This document shows, one piece after another, positions 33,021 to 42,370 of a DNA stretch of 64,000 bases. The notes beneath the pieces were generated by a model. The model saw only the letters and a list, made by a program, of their open reading frames with translations. It was not told where the DNA came from and made no database searches. The translations under genes were made by a program, and so were the position numbers. Source of the stretch: JACDAN01 sp963721345 (GTDB taxonomy: Bacteria > Actinomycetota > Thermoleophilia > Gaiellales > Gaiellaceae); the NCBI GenBank assembly GCA_963721345.1, contig CAVRIT010000002.1, positions 59,391 to 123,390 of the forward strand. Reading direction: 5' to 3'. Numbering within the stretch: position 1 is the stretch's first letter; every line of letters starts with the position of its first letter.

Positions 33021-34357
33021 TAGCTTCCGCAGCGCCTGAAGCTGACCGTCTCCCCGCCGCTTCGCGCCCAATCCGGCACTCCGCCGTGAAGCACGGGTCG
33101 CGCGTCGACGCCCGTTGCGGCGAGCACGCTGGCAGCCACACTCGCGCGACTTCCCGACGAGCAGATCGTGATCACCGGCTTCCCGCCCTGGAAATCGTCC
33201 GCCCACTCGCGGACGAGCCGGTAGGGGATGTTGCGGCTGCCCGGGATGTAGCCCTCGTCCCGCTCGTGCGGCTCGCGGACGTCGAGCACCTCGAACTCGC
33301 CCGACGCGAGCACGCCGTCGAGATCGTCGATCTCGAAGAAGCCCGGCTGCTCCTGCGGCGGCGGCGCGAGCTGGTAGCCGGCGAGCTCGAAGATCCCGAC
33401 CGCGCGGAGGCCGCGCGCCGCGCGCTCCGCCTGATCTTCCGTCGCCGAGTGGATCACGACGCGCTCGCCCTGCGGGAGGACGAAGCCTGCCTTCGTCGGG
33501 AAGCCGCCGCCGTCGACCGACACGTGGAGCGCGCCACGCGCGTGCCCGGCGGCGAACTCCTCCGCCGAGCGGACGTCGAGGAGGGCGCCGGGGCCTCCGC
33601 CGTTGAGCGGGGCGATCGGCTCGGGCGCGCCGACGAACGGGCCGCGGTTCAGCTCGACGATCCGGTCCATGTTCGCGGGCTTGACGCCGGCGCGGATCGC
33701 CTCGGCGACGAAGTCGTCCTCGTCCCGGTCCGCAACGGCATGGTTGAAACGGCGCTCGAACCCGATCGTCGACGACGGCTTGGAGCTCATCCCGGCGCCG
33801 CAGAGCGAGCCCGCGACGTGACCGGGGTGGATCTCGACGCCGTCTCCGAGCTCCATCAGCTTGCGCAGGCTGTGGTAGAGGTCGCGCGCGCCCTCGGCGG
33901 CCTCGACCGCGAGATCGGGGCGGGCGGCGTCGCCGACGAAGAGCGAGTCGCCGGTCAGCGTGAGCCACGGCTCGTCGGCCCTGTCCTTGTCCGTGACGGC
34001 GAAGGCGCAGTGCTCGGGGCGATGCCCGGGCGTGTGGATCACGGTAATGCACACCGCGCCGGCCTCGACCTGCTCGCCGTCGCTCAGCGGCGTGAACTCG
34101 TACTCGGGCTCGGCGGCGGGATGAATCGACACGGGGATGCCGTGGTCGAGCGCCAGCCGTCCGTGCCCGGAGACGTGGTCCGCGTGCGTGTGGGTCTCCA
34201 GCACGCGGGTGATCCGGACCCCTTCGTCCTCGGCCGCCTCGAGGTACTGCTCGATCGCGTAGGACGGGTCGACGACGACCGCCTCACCGGCGTTCTCGTC
34301 ACCAACCAGATACGACGCGCACCCCAGGTCGCCGTCTACGAACTGGCGAAAGATCAT
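33020..34357 (-). CDS. Persulfide-dioxygenase-like metallo-beta-lactamase with two rhodanese domains
   Basis: 445 residues. The N-terminal ~230 residues are an ETHE1/glyoxalase-II-like domain with metal motif THTHADH, the later His in HTPGHRPEH, and the Asp in LTGDSLFVGD. Two rhodanese domains follow. The first has Ser at the catalytic position (VIHSATEDQAE), so it should be inactive. The second keeps Cys (ITICSSGSRAS). The protein probably oxidises glutathione- or low-molecular-thiol persulfide and moves sulfane sulfur, detoxifying sulfide in the cytoplasm. A -10 box TAGTCT lies 8 bases upstream. Confidence 0.87.
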   Translation of the reverse strand: MIFRQFVDGDLGCASYLVGDENAGEAVVVDPSYAIEQYLEAAEDEGVRITRVLETHTHADHVSGHGRLALDHGIPVSIHPAAEPEYEFTPLSDGEQVEAGAVCITVIHTPGHRPEHCAFAVTDKDRADEPWLTLTGDSLFVGDAARPDLAVEAAEGARDLYHSLRKLMELGDGVEIHPGHVAGSLCGAGMSSKPSSTIGFERRFNHAVADRDEDDFVAEAIRAGVKPANMDRIVELNRGPFVGAPEPIAPLNGGGPGALLDVRSAEEFAAGHARGALHVSVDGGGFPTKAGFVLPQGERVVIHSATEDQAERAARGLRAVGIFELAGYQLAPPPQEQPGFFEIDDLDGVLASGEFEVLDVREPHERDEGYIPGSRNIPYRLVREWADDFQGGKPVITICSSGSRASVAASVLAATGVDARPVLHGGVPDWARSGGETVSFRRCGS

Positions 34358-34365
34358 CGCGGGCG

Positions 34366-34371
34366 AGACTA
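34366..34371 (-). promoter_or_regulatory. -10 box of persulfide dioxygenase gene (leaderless)
   Basis: On the minus strand TAGTCT ends 8 bases before the ATG at 34357. Confidence 0.45.
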
Positions 34372-34384
34372 GCGCGCCGGCCTG

Positions 34385-35524
34385 CTAGAAGCCCAGATGC
34401 TTGGCTATGACCATCCTCTGGACCTCATTCGTGCCCTCGCCGATCTCCAGGATCTTCTGGTCGCGGAAGAGACGCGAGATCGGCGACTCCGCCATGAAGC
34501 CGTAGCCGCCGTGGATCTGGAGGGCGGCGTTGGCGGCCCGGTTCGACAGCTCGCCCGTGTAGAGCTTCGCCATCGCCGCCTCCCTGCCGAACGGCCGATC
34601 CTGGTCCTTTAGCCACGCGGCCTTGTAGACCATCGAACGACCGGCTTCGATCTCCGTGGCCATGTCCGCCAACGCGAACTGCACGGCCTGGAACCGCGCG
34701 ATCGGCTTCCCGAACTGCTGGCGCTCCTTCGCATAGGCCGCAGCGAGGTCGTAGGCGCCCTGCGCGAGCCCGACGCCCATCGCGGCGACGGAGATTCGGC
34801 CGCCGTCGAGGATCTCCAGGAACTGCTGGAACCCCTTCCCGCGCGGCCCGAGCAGGTTCCCCTCCGGAACGCGGACGTCCCGGAACGACAGCTCGCGCGT
34901 GTCGGAGGCGCGCCAGCCGAGCTTGTCCATAGGCGGGGCGATCTCGTAGCCGGGCGCTCCGTTCGGGACGATGATGTTCGACACCTCGTCCTCGCCGGTC
35001 AGCGCGGTGATCGTCACGCACGCCGTGATGTCGGTGCCGGCGTTCGTGATGAACATCTTCGAGCCGTTGACGACCCACTCGCCGTCCCGAAGCTCGGCCG
35101 TCGTGCGCGTCGCCCCCGCGTCGGAGCCGGCGCCGGCCTCGGTCAGCCCGAACGCGGCGAGCTTCTCGCCAGAGGCGAGCTGGGGGAGCCACTCGCGCTT
35201 CTGCTCCTCGCTCCCGTACTGGTAGATCGGCAGCGTCCCGAGGGAGTGATGCGCGGCGACTGTGATCGCCACGGAGGAGTCGATCCGGGTCAGCTCCTCG
35301 ACCGCGATCGCGTAGGAGAGCGTGTCGGCGCCCGCTCCCCCGTACTCCTCCGGGATCGTCATTCCCATCAGTCCGAGCTCGGCGAGCTCTCCGACGAGCT
35401 CGTAGGGGAAGCGGTGCTCGCGGTCGAGCTCCTCGGCCACCGGCGCGACGCGCTGCTCTGCGAAATCGCGCACCGTGCGCCTGACGAGCTCGTGCTCCTC
35501 CGAGAGGTCGTAGTTCGGCGTCAC
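34385..35524 (-). CDS. Acyl-CoA dehydrogenase (second copy)
   Basis: 379 residues from GTG 35524, which overlaps the stop of the leucyl aminopeptidase gene as GTGA. Motifs include FGLTEAGAGSDAGATRT, NGSKMFITNAGTDI, and the C-terminal LQIHGGYGFM and IGEGTNEVQRMVIAKHL. The close match to consensus suggests a short/branched-chain dehydrogenase such as isobutyryl- or butyryl-CoA type. Electrons would pass to electron-transferring flavoprotein. Coupling to an aminopeptidase suggests peptide and amino-acid breakdown. Confidence 0.9.
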   Translation of the reverse strand: MTPNYDLSEEHELVRRTVRDFAEQRVAPVAEELDREHRFPYELVGELAELGLMGMTIPEEYGGAGADTLSYAIAVEELTRIDSSVAITVAAHHSLGTLPIYQYGSEEQKREWLPQLASGEKLAAFGLTEAGAGSDAGATRTTAELRDGEWVVNGSKMFITNAGTDITACVTITALTGEDEVSNIIVPNGAPGYEIAPPMDKLGWRASDTRELSFRDVRVPEGNLLGPRGKGFQQFLEILDGGRISVAAMGVGLAQGAYDLAAAYAKERQQFGKPIARFQAVQFALADMATEIEAGRSMVYKAAWLKDQDRPFGREAAMAKLYTGELSNRAANAALQIHGGYGFMAESPISRLFRDQKILEIGEGTNEVQRMVIAKHLGF

Positions 35525-36942
35525 GCGAGAGAGCGTGCCAGTTCGGCGATCAGCCGGACGCCCCAACCCGTACCGCCGGGCTTCGTGAAATAGTCGGGCC
35601 GAGGCCAGCGGAGGTAGCCCGGCCCGGCCATGTCCACGTGGGCCCAGGGGCCTTCCCCGACGAACTCCTTGAGGAACTCTGCGGCGTACGCCGGGATCGC
35701 CTGCCGCTTGACCGACGAGTTCTTCAGATCGGCGAACGACGAGTCCACCAGCTGCCGGTAACGCCGGTGCATCGGCAAGGGCCAGGCGTGGTCGCCGGAG
35801 CGGTTCCCCGCGGCGACGACCTCCTCGCGCCACCCGTGGTCGTTCGCGAACACGCCGGCGTACAGGTCACCGAGCGCGCTGTTCATCGCCCCGGTGAGCG
35901 TGGCGAAGTCGACGAGGTGCGTCGCGCCCTGCTCGCGGGTGTACCAGAGGACATCGGCGAGGATGAGCCGCCCTTCGGCGTCCGTGTTCACGACCTCGAT
36001 CGTCTTGCCGTTCATCGCACGCAGGATGTCGCCGGGCCGGTACGAGTGGCCGCTCGGCATGTTCTCGGTCGCGCCGACGACTCCGATCACGCGCAGAGGC
36101 AGCCCGAGCTCCGCGATCGCACCGATCCCCGCGAGCACCGCGGCGCCGCCCGCCATGTCGCCTTTCATGTCTTCCATGTAGAGCGCCGGCTTGATCGAGA
36201 TGCCGCCGGTATCGAAGGTCACCGCCTTGCCGACGAGCCCGAGGACGAAGTCGTCCCGAGCGGCCGGCGGGTCATACCGGAGGACGATCAGCCGCGCGGG
36301 GTTGTCGCTGCCCTGTGCGACTGCCGCGAAGGAGCCCATTCCGAGCTCGCTCAGCCATTCCGGTCCGCCGGACTTGACATCGAGCTGCGGCGAGCCCGAC
36401 GCGATCTCCGCAGCCTTCTCGGCCAGCGCCGCCGGAGTCAGCTCGTTCGGCGGCATGTTCACGAGCTCCCGCGCCCTGTTGGCCCAGTCCGCGACGGTCG
36501 CTGCGGAGCGGGCCGCCTCCAGCACACTCTCCGGGCCGACGAACGTCAGGCGGTCGATCTCGCGCCGCTTGGTCTCGCGGGTCTTCCAGCGTCCGGGCTC
36601 GTACCCGCCGAGCACGACGCCGTCGACGATCGCGCGCGCCTGCTCCTCGACCGGCAGGGGCTGCGACTCGTCCAGCTGCCACGCGATCGAGCCCCCGATC
36701 CGCGCGGCGAGCTCAGCCACTGCGGCACCGGCGCTGCGGAACGCGTCGGCATCGACCTCTTCGCCGAGCCCTGCCACGGCGATCCGCCGGCCGTCGACGT
36801 GCAGAAGAGTCGCCGCGCCCGCGTCGGGGCGGAAGCCCTCCGCAGCAAGAAGATCCGCGACTCCGAGCTCGGGAGGAGCGTCCCCGGCAACGGCGACGGC
36901 AACCATGTCTCCGTCGGCTTTCTCGGCGATCGTGACTTCCAT
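35521..36942 (-). CDS. pepA: Leucyl aminopeptidase (M17 family)
   Basis: 473 residues. The C-terminal catalytic domain has the two-metal site: LVGKAVTFDTGGISIKP (Lys and Asp ligands), EDMKGDMAG, and the M17 signature NTDAEGRLIL. The N-terminal domain is less conserved, as usual. It removes N-terminal residues, preferring Leu, as a hexameric cytoplasmic enzyme. A -10 box TAGCCT lies 9 bases before the ATG. The next gene, an acyl-CoA dehydrogenase, overlaps its stop. Confidence 0.92.
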   Translation of the reverse strand: MEVTIAEKADGDMVAVAVAGDAPPELGVADLLAAEGFRPDAGAATLLHVDGRRIAVAGLGEEVDADAFRSAGAAVAELAARIGGSIAWQLDESQPLPVEEQARAIVDGVVLGGYEPGRWKTRETKRREIDRLTFVGPESVLEAARSAATVADWANRARELVNMPPNELTPAALAEKAAEIASGSPQLDVKSGGPEWLSELGMGSFAAVAQGSDNPARLIVLRYDPPAARDDFVLGLVGKAVTFDTGGISIKPALYMEDMKGDMAGGAAVLAGIGAIAELGLPLRVIGVVGATENMPSGHSYRPGDILRAMNGKTIEVVNTDAEGRLILADVLWYTREQGATHLVDFATLTGAMNSALGDLYAGVFANDHGWREEVVAAGNRSGDHAWPLPMHRRYRQLVDSSFADLKNSSVKRQAIPAYAAEFLKEFVGEGPWAHVDMAGPGYLRWPRPDYFTKPGGTGWGVRLIAELARSLA

Positions 36943-36951
36943 CGGCGCGAG

Positions 36952-36957
36952 AGGCTA
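36952..36957 (-). promoter_or_regulatory. -10 box of pepA operon (leaderless)
   Basis: On the minus strand TAGCCT ends 9 bases before the ATG at 36942. Confidence 0.42.
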
Positions 36958-37013
36958 ACCCAGGAGAATCAGCGCCGCTTCCGAAACTTTTTCCAGCGCT
37001 TAACCATTTGCTG

Positions 37014-37268
37014 ATGCAGCCGATAGACACTGAGGACGTGAGCACTCTCGAACTGCGGCCCAACACCCCTTCGTCCGTCGAGGATCTCGTCGGGCGGATC
37101 GCCGACCTCGTGCTCGAGCGGCAGTCGCTGCGCGCCCGCGCGGCCGGCCCCACCATCCTCGAGCTGAACCGGGTCGCCCTCGTCCTGGCGCACCACGAGC
37201 TCTCCGCCGCGCTGATCTCGCGCCACTATCCGCCCAAAGCGGACGCAGCGGCCGAAGCCGCAGCGTAG
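37014..37268 (+). CDS. Small protein of unknown function
   Basis: 84 residues from ATG 37014; TTG 37008 would add two residues. The middle part (SVEDLVGRIADLVLERQSLR) and the part from ELNRVALVLAHHELSAALI look helical, suggesting a small helical bundle or dimer. The N-terminal 20 residues are acidic and the tail is Ala-rich. I do not recognise the family. It lies alone between pepA (divergent) and the GGDEF-EAL gene (convergent). Confidence 0.55.
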   Translation: MQPIDTEDVSTLELRPNTPSSVEDLVGRIADLVLERQSLRARAAGPTILELNRVALVLAHHELSAALISRHYPPKADAAAEAAA

Positions 37269-37277
37269 AACTCTCTC

Positions 37278-39236
37278 TCAGGCGCTCCGAAGCCTCTTGA
37301 CGCGGCCGTCCTCGCGGCGGGCGCGCAGCCAGGCCGCGAGCTCGTTCGCCGGCACGGGTCGGCTGAGGTAGTACCCCTGCGCCACGTCGCAGCCGAGTGC
37401 GGCGAGTTGCCGCCAAGCCTCGGCCGTCTCCACGCCTTCCGCGACCACGCGCAGGCCGAGGTTCCGGCCGAGGTCGATCGTCGAGCGGACGATCACGGCG
37501 TCGTTCTCGTCCTCCTCCATGCCCTGGACGAACGACTTGTCGATCTTCAGCTCGTCGACGGGAAGCCGCTTGAGGTAGGCGAGGGACGAGTAGCCGGTAC
37601 CGAAGTCGTCGATCGCGAGCCGGATGCCCATCCCGCTCAGCCGGGAGAGGATGTTCATCGCGCGCACCGGGTCGGCGAGGATCGTGCTCTCGGTGATCTC
37701 CAGCTCGAGCAGCGACGGCGGAACCTCCCACTTGGTCAGCAACTCGCCGACGGTGTCCGGGAGGTGCACGTCCAGGAGGTTGCGCGCCGAGAGGTTCACG
37801 CCCACGCAGAGGTCGAGCCCCTCGAGCAGCCACGTCCGGCACTGGCGGAGCGCGTCGTTCAGCACGAAGAACGTCAACGGCACGATCACGCCGGTCTTCT
37901 GCGCCAGCGGGATGAACTCGTCCGGGCGCACGAGGCCGCGCTGCGGGTGGTTCCAGCGCACGAGCGCCTCGACGCCGGTCACGTGCCCCGTCTTCAGGTC
38001 GGCCTTGGGCTGGTAGTGGAGCACGAGCTCGCCGACGTCGATCGCGCGGCGGAGCTCGGTCAGCAGCGTCAGGCGGTCGGGGCTGTAGTCGTCGCGCTCC
38101 TTGGCGTAGACCTCGCAGCCGCCCGGGTGCTCCTTCGCCACGTACATCGCGACGTCGGCGCGCTGGAGCAGCGAGTGGACGTCGTCGCCGTGCTCGGGGT
38201 ACAACGCGATCCCGACGCTCGCCTCGATCTGCAGGGCGAGACCGTGGATCGTGAACGGCTCCTCGAGCGCCTTCCGCAACTTGCGGGCGACGGCGACCGC
38301 GGCGGCCGAGTCGACGACACGCGGGAGCAGGACGCCGAACTCGTCGCCCCCGAGCCGCGCGACGGTGTCGCTCTCCCGGAGCGCGGCGCGAAGGCGCACA
38401 CCCACCTGCTCGAGGAGCTCGTCGCCGCTCGAGTGTCCGAGCGTGTCGTTGACCTCCTTGAACCGGTCGAGGTCCATGATCATCACGGCCACCGGGAGGT
38501 GCTCGCGCCGCGCCGAGGCGATCGCCTGGCCGACGCGGTCGTGGAAGAGCGTCCGGTTCGGGAGGTCGGTGAGCGCGTCGTGCAGCGCCTGATGCTCGTT
38601 GACCTGCGCCTGGTGCCGAAGCGCGCGTGAGGCGCCTGCGACGATTCGGAAGAGAGCTGTGTAGAGGATCGCGAGCGCCAGGAAGATCAGCAGCGACAGC
38701 TTCCGCGTGTCGCTCTGCACCGACGCGTCAATCGCGGCATACGGCAGCGCGAGCTGGACGGCGCCCTCCGGATACCGGCTCTTGCCGAGCCACAGCGGGA
38801 CGTAGACCTCGAGGTTCGCCCCGGCCCGGCTCGCCACGACCTGGCCGTTCAGCACGGAGCGGTGTTCGTTCGAGAGCGGGAAGATGCGCCGGCCGATCTG
38901 CCGGCCTCTCCGCGAGTAGACGACCCGCAATGCCTTGTTCCAGACGGTCACGCCGCCGACCTCGTCGGCGAGCTCCGGCCGCGCGAGTGTCTCGGTCAGC
39001 GACCTGACCTCGACGCGCGCCAGCCCGCGCTGGAGATCCCGCGCCGAGAGGTCGCGCTCGACCGCGCTCCGCGAGATCGCGAGCGCCGTCTGGGTTGCGT
39101 TCGAGATCGCGCGCGCCTGGATGTGCTGCTGGACGTAGTGCTGAAGGATGACCCCGAGCAGGAGGATCGGGATCAGGTTCACGATTGCGAACTTCCAGAG
39201 CAGGCTGACGCGCAGCAGCCCACGAATCATCGTCAT
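37278..39236 (-). CDS. Membrane GGDEF-EAL protein (cyclic-di-GMP turnover)
   Basis: 652 residues from ATG 39236. A first membrane helix (about residues 15-33), an extracytoplasmic sensor of ~145 residues and a second helix (about 180-200) precede the cytoplasmic part. GGDEF is intact at 296-300 (RLGGDEFGVLL). The EAL domain begins near 390 with EALVRW (about 420), ELEITES, IDDFGTGYSSL, KIDKSFV and AEGVET, so its metal ligands look complete. It may make or degrade cyclic di-GMP according to an outside signal. It is the only such protein in the window. Confidence 0.9.
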   Translation of the reverse strand: MTMIRGLLRVSLLWKFAIVNLIPILLLGVILQHYVQQHIQARAISNATQTALAISRSAVERDLSARDLQRGLARVEVRSLTETLARPELADEVGGVTVWNKALRVVYSRRGRQIGRRIFPLSNEHRSVLNGQVVASRAGANLEVYVPLWLGKSRYPEGAVQLALPYAAIDASVQSDTRKLSLLIFLALAILYTALFRIVAGASRALRHQAQVNEHQALHDALTDLPNRTLFHDRVGQAIASARREHLPVAVMIMDLDRFKEVNDTLGHSSGDELLEQVGVRLRAALRESDTVARLGGDEFGVLLPRVVDSAAAVAVARKLRKALEEPFTIHGLALQIEASVGIALYPEHGDDVHSLLQRADVAMYVAKEHPGGCEVYAKERDDYSPDRLTLLTELRRAIDVGELVLHYQPKADLKTGHVTGVEALVRWNHPQRGLVRPDEFIPLAQKTGVIVPLTFFVLNDALRQCRTWLLEGLDLCVGVNLSARNLLDVHLPDTVGELLTKWEVPPSLLELEITESTILADPVRAMNILSRLSGMGIRLAIDDFGTGYSSLAYLKRLPVDELKIDKSFVQGMEEDENDAVIVRSTIDLGRNLGLRVVAEGVETAEAWRQLAALGCDVAQGYYLSRPVPANELAAWLRARREDGRVKRLRSA

Positions 39237-39299
39237 GCGCCGCACTGAAGTGCCTTTATGGAAGTCGCGCCTCCCCCGTTCGAGGTAGGACCACGCGCC

Positions 39300-39305
39300 T
39301 AGGCT
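39300..39305 (+). promoter_or_regulatory. -10 box of Fsr-like MFS gene (leaderless)
   Basis: TAGGCT ends 6 bases before the GTG at 39312. Confidence 0.5.
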
Positions 39306-39311
39306 CTCCGG

Positions 39312-40490
39312 GTGGCCAGGCAGATCGACCGCCGGGGGATCACGGCGCTCTCCTCCGGGCATTTCGCGACGGACTTCTCGAACGGCGCGCTGCCCGCGCT
39401 CCTGCCGTTTCTCGTCATACGCTTCGACCTGAGCTACACGGCGGTGGGCGGCGTGATGCTCGTCTCGGCGCTGGCCTCGTCGCTGATCCAGCCGCTTTTC
39501 GGGCTGTGGTCGGACCGGCGGCGCGCGGTCTGGCTGCTGCCCGCAGGTGTCGCCCTGGCGGGAGTCGGGATGGCACTGGCGGCCGCCTCCGGGAGCTACT
39601 GGGCCTGCATTCTGTTCGTGACGGTCTCGGGGATCGGGACGGCGGCTTACCACCCCGAGGGCGCGAAGTTTGCGGCGTACGTCAGCGGCGCCAGGCGGGC
39701 GAGCGGGATGTCGCTCTTCTCGATCGGAGGGAACATGGGCGTGGCGGTCGGCGCGGTCTGCACGGCGCCCCTACTCCTTGGGCTCGGACGGTACGGCGGG
39801 CTGCTGCTCGCGGTTCCCTCGCTCGTCGTTGCCGCGATGCTCGTGACGAGCATGCGCTACCTCGAGGGCTTCCACCCCGACCGCGCCGCGGCGCGGCGTG
39901 AGACTGCGGGTCAGGACCGCCCGGGCGCGCTGGCGATCCTGCTCGGCATCGTCGCGCTGCGCAGCGTGGGTTGGTTCGGCCTCCTGACCTTTGTGCCGCT
40001 CTGGGCAGTCGCGCTGGGCCACTCGGAGACGTACGGCAACAACCTGCTGTCGCTGATGCTGTTCGCAGGCGGCGTGGGGACGCTCGCCGCGGGCCCGCTC
40101 GCCGACCGGCTCGGCCGCCGGCCGGTGCTGCTCGCGAGCCTCGTGGCGACGCCACCGCTCGTGCTCCTCTTCGTCTCCGTCGGCGGCGCTTTCGGCGCCG
40201 TCGCGCTGGCGCTCGTCGGCGTCTGCGTCGTGAGCACCTTCGGACTCACCGCGGTGATGGGCCAGGAGTACCTGCCGAGCCGCCTCGGGCTCGCGTCAGG
40301 CGCGGTCAGCGGGTTCTCGATCGGCCTCGGCGGGATCGCCGCCCTCGCGCTGGGCGCGCTCGCGGACAACGTCGATCTCGAGACGGCGATGTACGCGTGC
40401 GCCGCGATCCCGGCGCTCGCAATCGTGCTCGGCGTACTGCTGCCTTCGACGCGAACGCGCCGTGAGTTGGCGCCGGAGCCGGTGTTGTAG
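39312..40490 (+). CDS. MFS transporter, fosmidomycin-resistance (Fsr)-like
   Basis: 392 residues with about twelve membrane segments. SSGHFATDFSNGALPALLPFL in helix 1, FGLWSDRR after helix 2, and GTAAYHPEGAKFAA in helix 4 match the Fsr branch, whose members have an HPEGA motif. The known E. coli relative exports fosmidomycin, but natural substrates are unclear. The second-half A-motif is GPLADRLGRRPVLL. Confidence 0.85.
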   Translation: MARQIDRRGITALSSGHFATDFSNGALPALLPFLVIRFDLSYTAVGGVMLVSALASSLIQPLFGLWSDRRRAVWLLPAGVALAGVGMALAAASGSYWACILFVTVSGIGTAAYHPEGAKFAAYVSGARRASGMSLFSIGGNMGVAVGAVCTAPLLLGLGRYGGLLLAVPSLVVAAMLVTSMRYLEGFHPDRAAARRETAGQDRPGALAILLGIVALRSVGWFGLLTFVPLWAVALGHSETYGNNLLSLMLFAGGVGTLAAGPLADRLGRRPVLLASLVATPPLVLLFVSVGGAFGAVALALVGVCVVSTFGLTAVMGQEYLPSRLGLASGAVSGFSIGLGGIAALALGALADNVDLETAMYACAAIPALAIVLGVLLPSTRTRRELAPEPVL

Positions 40491-40493
40491 GCT
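40488..40493 (+). promoter_or_regulatory. -10 box of SCP2 gene, with short leader
   Basis: TAGGCT lies 30 bases before ATG 40524. A GAGGAG ribosome site is present, so this promoter would give a normal leadered mRNA. Confidence 0.4.
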
Positions 40494-40523
40494 CGGCGCG
40501 TTCCGACGAGTAGAGGAGTTGCA

Positions 40524-40826
40524 ATGACCGCGCGAGAGTTCTTCGAGGGCCTCGAGACCAGGGTCGACCCATCCAAGACGGCTGGCATGACCAACTCGTA
40601 CGTGTTCGAGATCGACGGCGCCGGGACGTGGAAGGTGGACGTCCAGGACGGCAACGTCTCGGTGGCCGAAGGTGGAGGAGATGCCGACGCCACGATCCAG
40701 GCGTCCGAGGAGACCTTCAACCAGATCGCCTCCGGCGACCTCAACGCGACCACCGCCTACATGACCGGGAAGCTGAAGATCAAGGGCGACATGGGCGCGG
40801 CGATGAAGCTCCAGAAGCTCTTCTGA
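40524..40826 (+). CDS. SCP2 sterol-carrier domain protein
   Basis: 100 residues, a single SCP2-like domain: YVFEIDGAGTWKVDVQDG, then DADATIQASEETFNQIASGDLN and the closing YMTGKLKIKGDMGAAMKLQKLF. This fold binds lipids or acyl-CoA in a hydrophobic tunnel. A GAGGAG ribosome site precedes the ATG. It is followed three bases later by a membrane protein gene. Confidence 0.88.
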   Translation: MTAREFFEGLETRVDPSKTAGMTNSYVFEIDGAGTWKVDVQDGNVSVAEGGGDADATIQASEETFNQIASGDLNATTAYMTGKLKIKGDMGAAMKLQKLF

Positions 40827-40828
40827 CG

Positions 40829-41398
40829 ATGACCTGGTACGAGTTCCTTCTCTTTGGCCACATCGCCATGGCCGTGACGTGGGTGGGCGGCGCCACGATG
40901 CTGCAGTTCTTCGCGCTCAGAGCGATGAGGGCCACCGACCCGATGAGGGTCGCGGACTTCGGCCGAGACGTGGAGTGGATCGGAAACCGCGTTCTCACTC
41001 CGTCGGCGGCCCTGGCCGTGGTCTCCGGCGTGCTGCTCGTGATCGACGCCGAGTTCTGGGGCTTCGGCGACGACTGGATCGTGATCGGGATCGTGCTCTT
41101 CGTGATCACGTTCCTCGCTGGGACGCTCTTCTTCGGACCGGAGTCGGGGCGGCTCGGCAAGCTCGTGGAGGCAGAGGGCCCGACCTCTCCGGCGGTACGG
41201 GCGAGGCTGCAGCGGCTCGTCGCGCTCTCGCGCGCCGATCTGATGCTGCTCTTCCTGATCATCTTCGACATGGCTGTGAAGCCGTCGTGGGGTGACGCGT
41301 CGCTGTGGCTCGCGGTGATCGCGTTCGGCGCGCTCGGGGCCCTGCTCGTGCGAAACGGGATGAACGCGCAGCTCGCCGCCTCGCCGGCCGTCGAGTAG
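40829..41398 (+). CDS. DUF2269-like integral membrane protein
   Basis: 189 residues with four hydrophobic segments, starting at about residues 3, 55, 80 and 155. The opening WYEFLLFGHIAMAVTWVGGATMLQ, with a conserved His in helix 1, fits the DUF2269 family, related to predicted heme-binding or integral membrane proteins. Function is unknown. It starts three bases after the SCP2 stop, so the two are in one operon, with agmatinase next. Confidence 0.75.
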   Translation: MTWYEFLLFGHIAMAVTWVGGATMLQFFALRAMRATDPMRVADFGRDVEWIGNRVLTPSAALAVVSGVLLVIDAEFWGFGDDWIVIGIVLFVITFLAGTLFFGPESGRLGKLVEAEGPTSPAVRARLQRLVALSRADLMLLFLIIFDMAVKPSWGDASLWLAVIAFGALGALLVRNGMNAQLAASPAVE

Positions 41399-41407
41399 GG
41401 ACGGCGC

Positions 41408-42370
41408 GTGATCGACCCGCTCGAGCGCTGGCGGGAGTACGGCGAGAAGCCGGACTACGCCGGGCCGCTCTCCTACGGCGCCGCGCCGCTCACGCAGGAC
41501 CCCACCGAGCTCGCCGGCGTCGACGTCGCGATCGTCGGCGCCCCGACCGACGACCTCGTCTCCGATCGCCCTGGAACGCGCTTCGCGCCGCGAGCGATTC
41601 GCGCCGCCAGCTGCCCGCCGGGGCCGCACCTCGAGGCCGGCCTCGACGCGTTCGCCGAGCTCCGGGTCGTCGACTACGGAGACGCGCCGGTGGTTCCGGC
41701 GGATGCGGAGCGCTCGCACGCTGCGATCGAGGAGACGGTGGGCGAGGTCCTCCAGGCGGGTGCCCTGCCGATCGTCCTCGGCGGCGACCACTCGATCACC
41801 GAGCCCGAGATCCGTGCCTGCGCCGCGTCGGGCGGACCTGTCGGGCTCATCCACTTCGACACCCACACGGACACCGGGACGTCCGTCTTCGGAGTCGAGC
41901 GATCGCACGGGACGCCGATGTACAGGCTCGTCGAAGCCGGGCACGTGGACCCGTCGCGTTACGTCCAGATCGGCCTGCGCGGCTACTGGCCCGGGGAGGC
42001 CGAGTTCGGGTGGCAGCGGGAGCGCGGGATCACGAGCTTCTTCATGCACGACGTACGCGACAAGGGCGTCGAGGGGATCGTCCAGCAGGCGATCGAGAAA
42101 GTGGGGGCGGGCCCCGTCTTCCTCACGGTGGACGTCGACGTGCTCGACCCGGCGTTCGCGCCGGGCACCGGAACGCCCGAGCCCGGCGGCATGACGCCGC
42201 TCGAGCTGCTGCCCGCCGTCCGCCGCGTGGCGCAGGAGCTGGAGCTGGTGGGCGCCGACGTGGTGGAGGTGATCCCGACCGCGCCCGGCTCGGCCGACAT
42301 CACAGCGCTCGTCGCCGACCGCATCGTCCGCGAGATGCTGACCGGCCTCGCCCTGCGGAGGCGGCGCTAA
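41408..42370 (+). CDS. speB: Agmatinase/arginase family ureohydrolase
   Basis: 320 residues from GTG 41408. The two-manganese site is present: GGDHSIT, FDTHTDT (Thr replaces the usual Ala of DAHTD but the metal ligands stay), and DVDVLDPAFAPGTGTPEPGG. The size and the PGTGTPEPGG loop favour agmatinase, which gives putrescine and urea, or guanidinobutyrase. It ends four bases into the end of the convergent PLP decarboxylase gene. Confidence 0.85.
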   Translation: MIDPLERWREYGEKPDYAGPLSYGAAPLTQDPTELAGVDVAIVGAPTDDLVSDRPGTRFAPRAIRAASCPPGPHLEAGLDAFAELRVVDYGDAPVVPADAERSHAAIEETVGEVLQAGALPIVLGGDHSITEPEIRACAASGGPVGLIHFDTHTDTGTSVFGVERSHGTPMYRLVEAGHVDPSRYVQIGLRGYWPGEAEFGWQRERGITSFFMHDVRDKGVEGIVQQAIEKVGAGPVFLTVDVDVLDPAFAPGTGTPEPGGMTPLELLPAVRRVAQELELVGADVVEVIPTAPGSADITALVADRIVREMLTGLALRRRR

